NCBI GenBank assembly: GCA_963740605.1
Contig: CAVUFC010000022.1
Location: forward strand, 496,001 to 560,000
Origin: DASSUW01 sp963740605
Lineage (GTDB): Bacteria > Actinomycetota > Thermoleophilia > Solirubrobacterales > Solirubrobacteraceae
Direction: 5' to 3'
DNA: 64,000 nucleotides
The notes beneath the pieces were generated by a model. The model did not search any database, had not been told where the DNA came from, and worked only from the letters and a program-made list of their open reading frames with translations. Of the stretch, positions 62,712 through 64,000 are shown in pieces (position 1 is the first letter of the stretch; every line of letters begins with the position of its first letter). The translations under genes were made by a program, and so were the position numbers.

Positions 62712-64000
62712 ATGCCACGCCGCCTCCTCGCTCTCGCCGTCGCTGCCGCACTCGCCCTCGCGGCCGCCGTGATCCTGACCCACTCCGACGAGCGCTCGGA
62801 GCCCGCCCACGCGAGCGCGGCGAAGTCTGCCGCGTTCCATCCGGCGCCGACGTCGCGCCACGTGCGCGCCCAGCGCGCCCGCGCGGCCCGGGCGCTCGGA
62901 CGGGCCGGGATCGTCTCGACCGACCGGCGCACGGGCGGCGTGCACTTCGCCGGGCGGCTCGACGGCTTCCTTACCGGCACGAGCGACCGTGACGCGGCGA
63001 AGGTGGCGCTCGGCTACGTCCGGCGTCACCGCGAGGTGTTCGGGCTCGACCGCGGCGACCTTGCGCAGCTCGAGCTGAAAGACCGCGAGACCAGCCACGG
63101 CATGACACTGCTGCGCTTCAACCAGGTGGTGGACGGCGTGCCGCTGCTCGAGGGCACGCTGCGGGCGGCGGTGACCGACGATGGGCGGCTCGTGAACGTG
63201 ACCGGCGGCGCGCGCGCCGACCTCCCGCGGCCGGGCACGCCGAAGCTGGACGCCGGCGCGGCCACGGCGGCGGCCGCGCGGGCGACCGGCGGCACCGCCA
63301 AGCAGGCCGAGGCGACGCTCGTGTTCACGGCGGCGACCGGCGACGTCCGCCTCGCCTGGCGCGTCCTGCGCCCGCAGGGCAGCGCCTACTACGACCAGCT
63401 CATCGACGCCACGACCGGCGCGGAGATCAGCCGGCGCGACCGGATGGACCACGCGGTGCCGGGCCTCGTTTATGACACGTTCCCGGGCGCCCCGCTCGGC
63501 GGCACGGCGAGTACGATCGACCTGCAGCCGTATCTGGACTCCGGCACGAACGAGCTGAGCGGTCCGCGCGCCCGCGTCTACCCCGACTACGACGCCGACG
63601 ACGTCCAGGACGCGGGCGAGCACGTCACCAAGACCACGGCGGGCGACTTCAAATACTCCCGCAACTCCTATCGCGGGGAAGCCGAGTGCCCGCCCGCCGG
63701 CTGCGCCTGGAGCCCGCAGCTCAGCGGCAGCTACTCCGGCAACGCGAAGCAGGCGGCGGTGCAGCTGTTCGCGCTGCTCGCCCAGTTCGGCGACCACCTC
63801 GCCGCGCCGTCGATCGGGTTCGACCAGTTCCGCTCGGGCATCCCGAACGTCGACGACGACCCGGTGATCGGCAACGTGATGGACGGCGCCGCCGGCCCCA
63901 ACGGCTTCCCCTTCCCGGGCCACCTGAACAACGCCGAGATGTGGACGCCGCCCCAGGGGACCAGCCCGCGGCTGAACGCGTTCCTCTTCTACCTGCAGGA
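62712..64000 (+). CDS. Fungalysin-type (M36) secreted metalloprotease, 3' end outside window
   Basis: At least 429 residues; the frame is open to the window end. Signal peptide at about 1-25 (RRLLALAVAAALALAAAVIL). Residues ~85-230 are an FTP propeptide (LRFNQVVDGVPLLEGTLRAA) with a PepSY-like segment after it. The mature part begins near 240, and LNNAEMWTPPQGTSPRLNAF at the end matches the M36 lead-in to the active site. The HEXXH zinc motif should lie just beyond the window. Confidence 0.82.
   Translation, partial: MPRRLLALAVAAALALAAAVILTHSDERSEPAHASAAKSAAFHPAPTSRHVRAQRARAARALGRAGIVSTDRRTGGVHFAGRLDGFLTGTSDRDAAKVALGYVRRHREVFGLDRGDLAQLELKDRETSHGMTLLRFNQVVDGVPLLEGTLRAAVTDDGRLVNVTGGARADLPRPGTPKLDAGAATAAAARATGGTAKQAEATLVFTAATGDVRLAWRVLRPQGSAYYDQLIDATTGAEISRRDRMDHAVPGLVYDTFPGAPLGGTASTIDLQPYLDSGTNELSGPRARVYPDYDADDVQDAGEHVTKTTAGDFKYSRNSYRGEAECPPAGCAWSPQLSGSYSGNAKQAAVQLFALLAQFGDHLAAPSIGFDQFRSGIPNVDDDPVIGNVMDGAAGPNGFPFPGHLNNAEMWTPPQGTSPRLNAFLFYLQ

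Noticed and set aside
60717..63923. Long minus-strand open frame of over 1000 codons
   Set aside because: It is antisense to the exporter, the unknown protein and the protease, all of which have family motifs or proper ribosome sites.

Overview
The window is GC-rich, gene-dense bacterial chromosome with strong G/C third-position bias and frequent GTG and TTG starts. Adjacent genes very often overlap by 1-4 bp (ATGA, GTGA or TGATG junctions). This style, plus a transaldolase/phosphoglucose isomerase fusion, OpcA, a short 6-phosphogluconate dehydrogenase and large AAA-LuxR regulators, points to an actinobacterium, most likely class Thermoleophilia (Solirubrobacterales-like). That placement is inference. 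I see no rRNA, tRNA, CRISPR array, insertion sequence or phage genes.

Layout: (1) 1-4344: two acetyltransferases, a secreted CAP-domain protein, a phosphoesterase and an SDR/flavin monooxygenase pair. (2) 4421-12791: a LysR gene, an unknown protein and a complete histidine-utilisation string (hutH, hutU, hutI, an M20 amidohydrolase, hutF and a RidA-family gene), almost every junction overlapping. An M20 hydrolase stands where hutG would be expected. (3) 12772-19151: a GlxA-type AraC regulator facing a DJ-1/PfpI protein, a MarR regulator with a palindrome over its own start, tandem peptidase E genes, a frameshifted MFS gene, a TetR regulator and a decayed flavin-oxidase remnant. (4) 31397 down to 19148, minus strand: a nine-gene sugar-phosphate operon tkt, tal-pgi, gnd, zwf, opcA, pgl, ROK kinase, rpiB and GH15 hydrolase, followed by a 56-residue CxxC protein.

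(5) 31624-40854: a 58-residue ORF coupled to a ~1000-residue AAA-LuxR regulator, a membrane chemoreceptor, msrB, a second giant AAA-LuxR regulator, a small membrane protein and a permuted NlpC/P60 hydrolase. (6) 40897-46658: a coupled string of ABC ATPase, FtsX-like permease, lipoprotein phosphoesterase, DoxX-like protein and short MmgE/PrpD protein. (7) 46631-55757: inositol-monophosphatase-like enzyme, two MFS exporters each with a divergent regulator and clear palindromic operators, oligoendopeptidase F, an M20 deacylase and an XRE-cupin regulator. (8) 55739-64000: a METTL21-like methyltransferase divergent from a LacI regulator, a half-length BMP-like secreted protein, a MepA-like murein endopeptidase, a zinc-ribbon membrane protein, a broken SDR, a stand-alone IF-1 gene, an MFS exporter with a C-terminal winged-helix-like extension, an unknown protein and the 5' part of a fungalysin-type metalloprotease.

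Two themes recur. Operons are very tightly packed. Between them lie perfect palindromes, either operators beside regulator starts or long hairpins; two loci share the GGGTCAGACCCC core, and one of these overlaps the annotated start of a gene.
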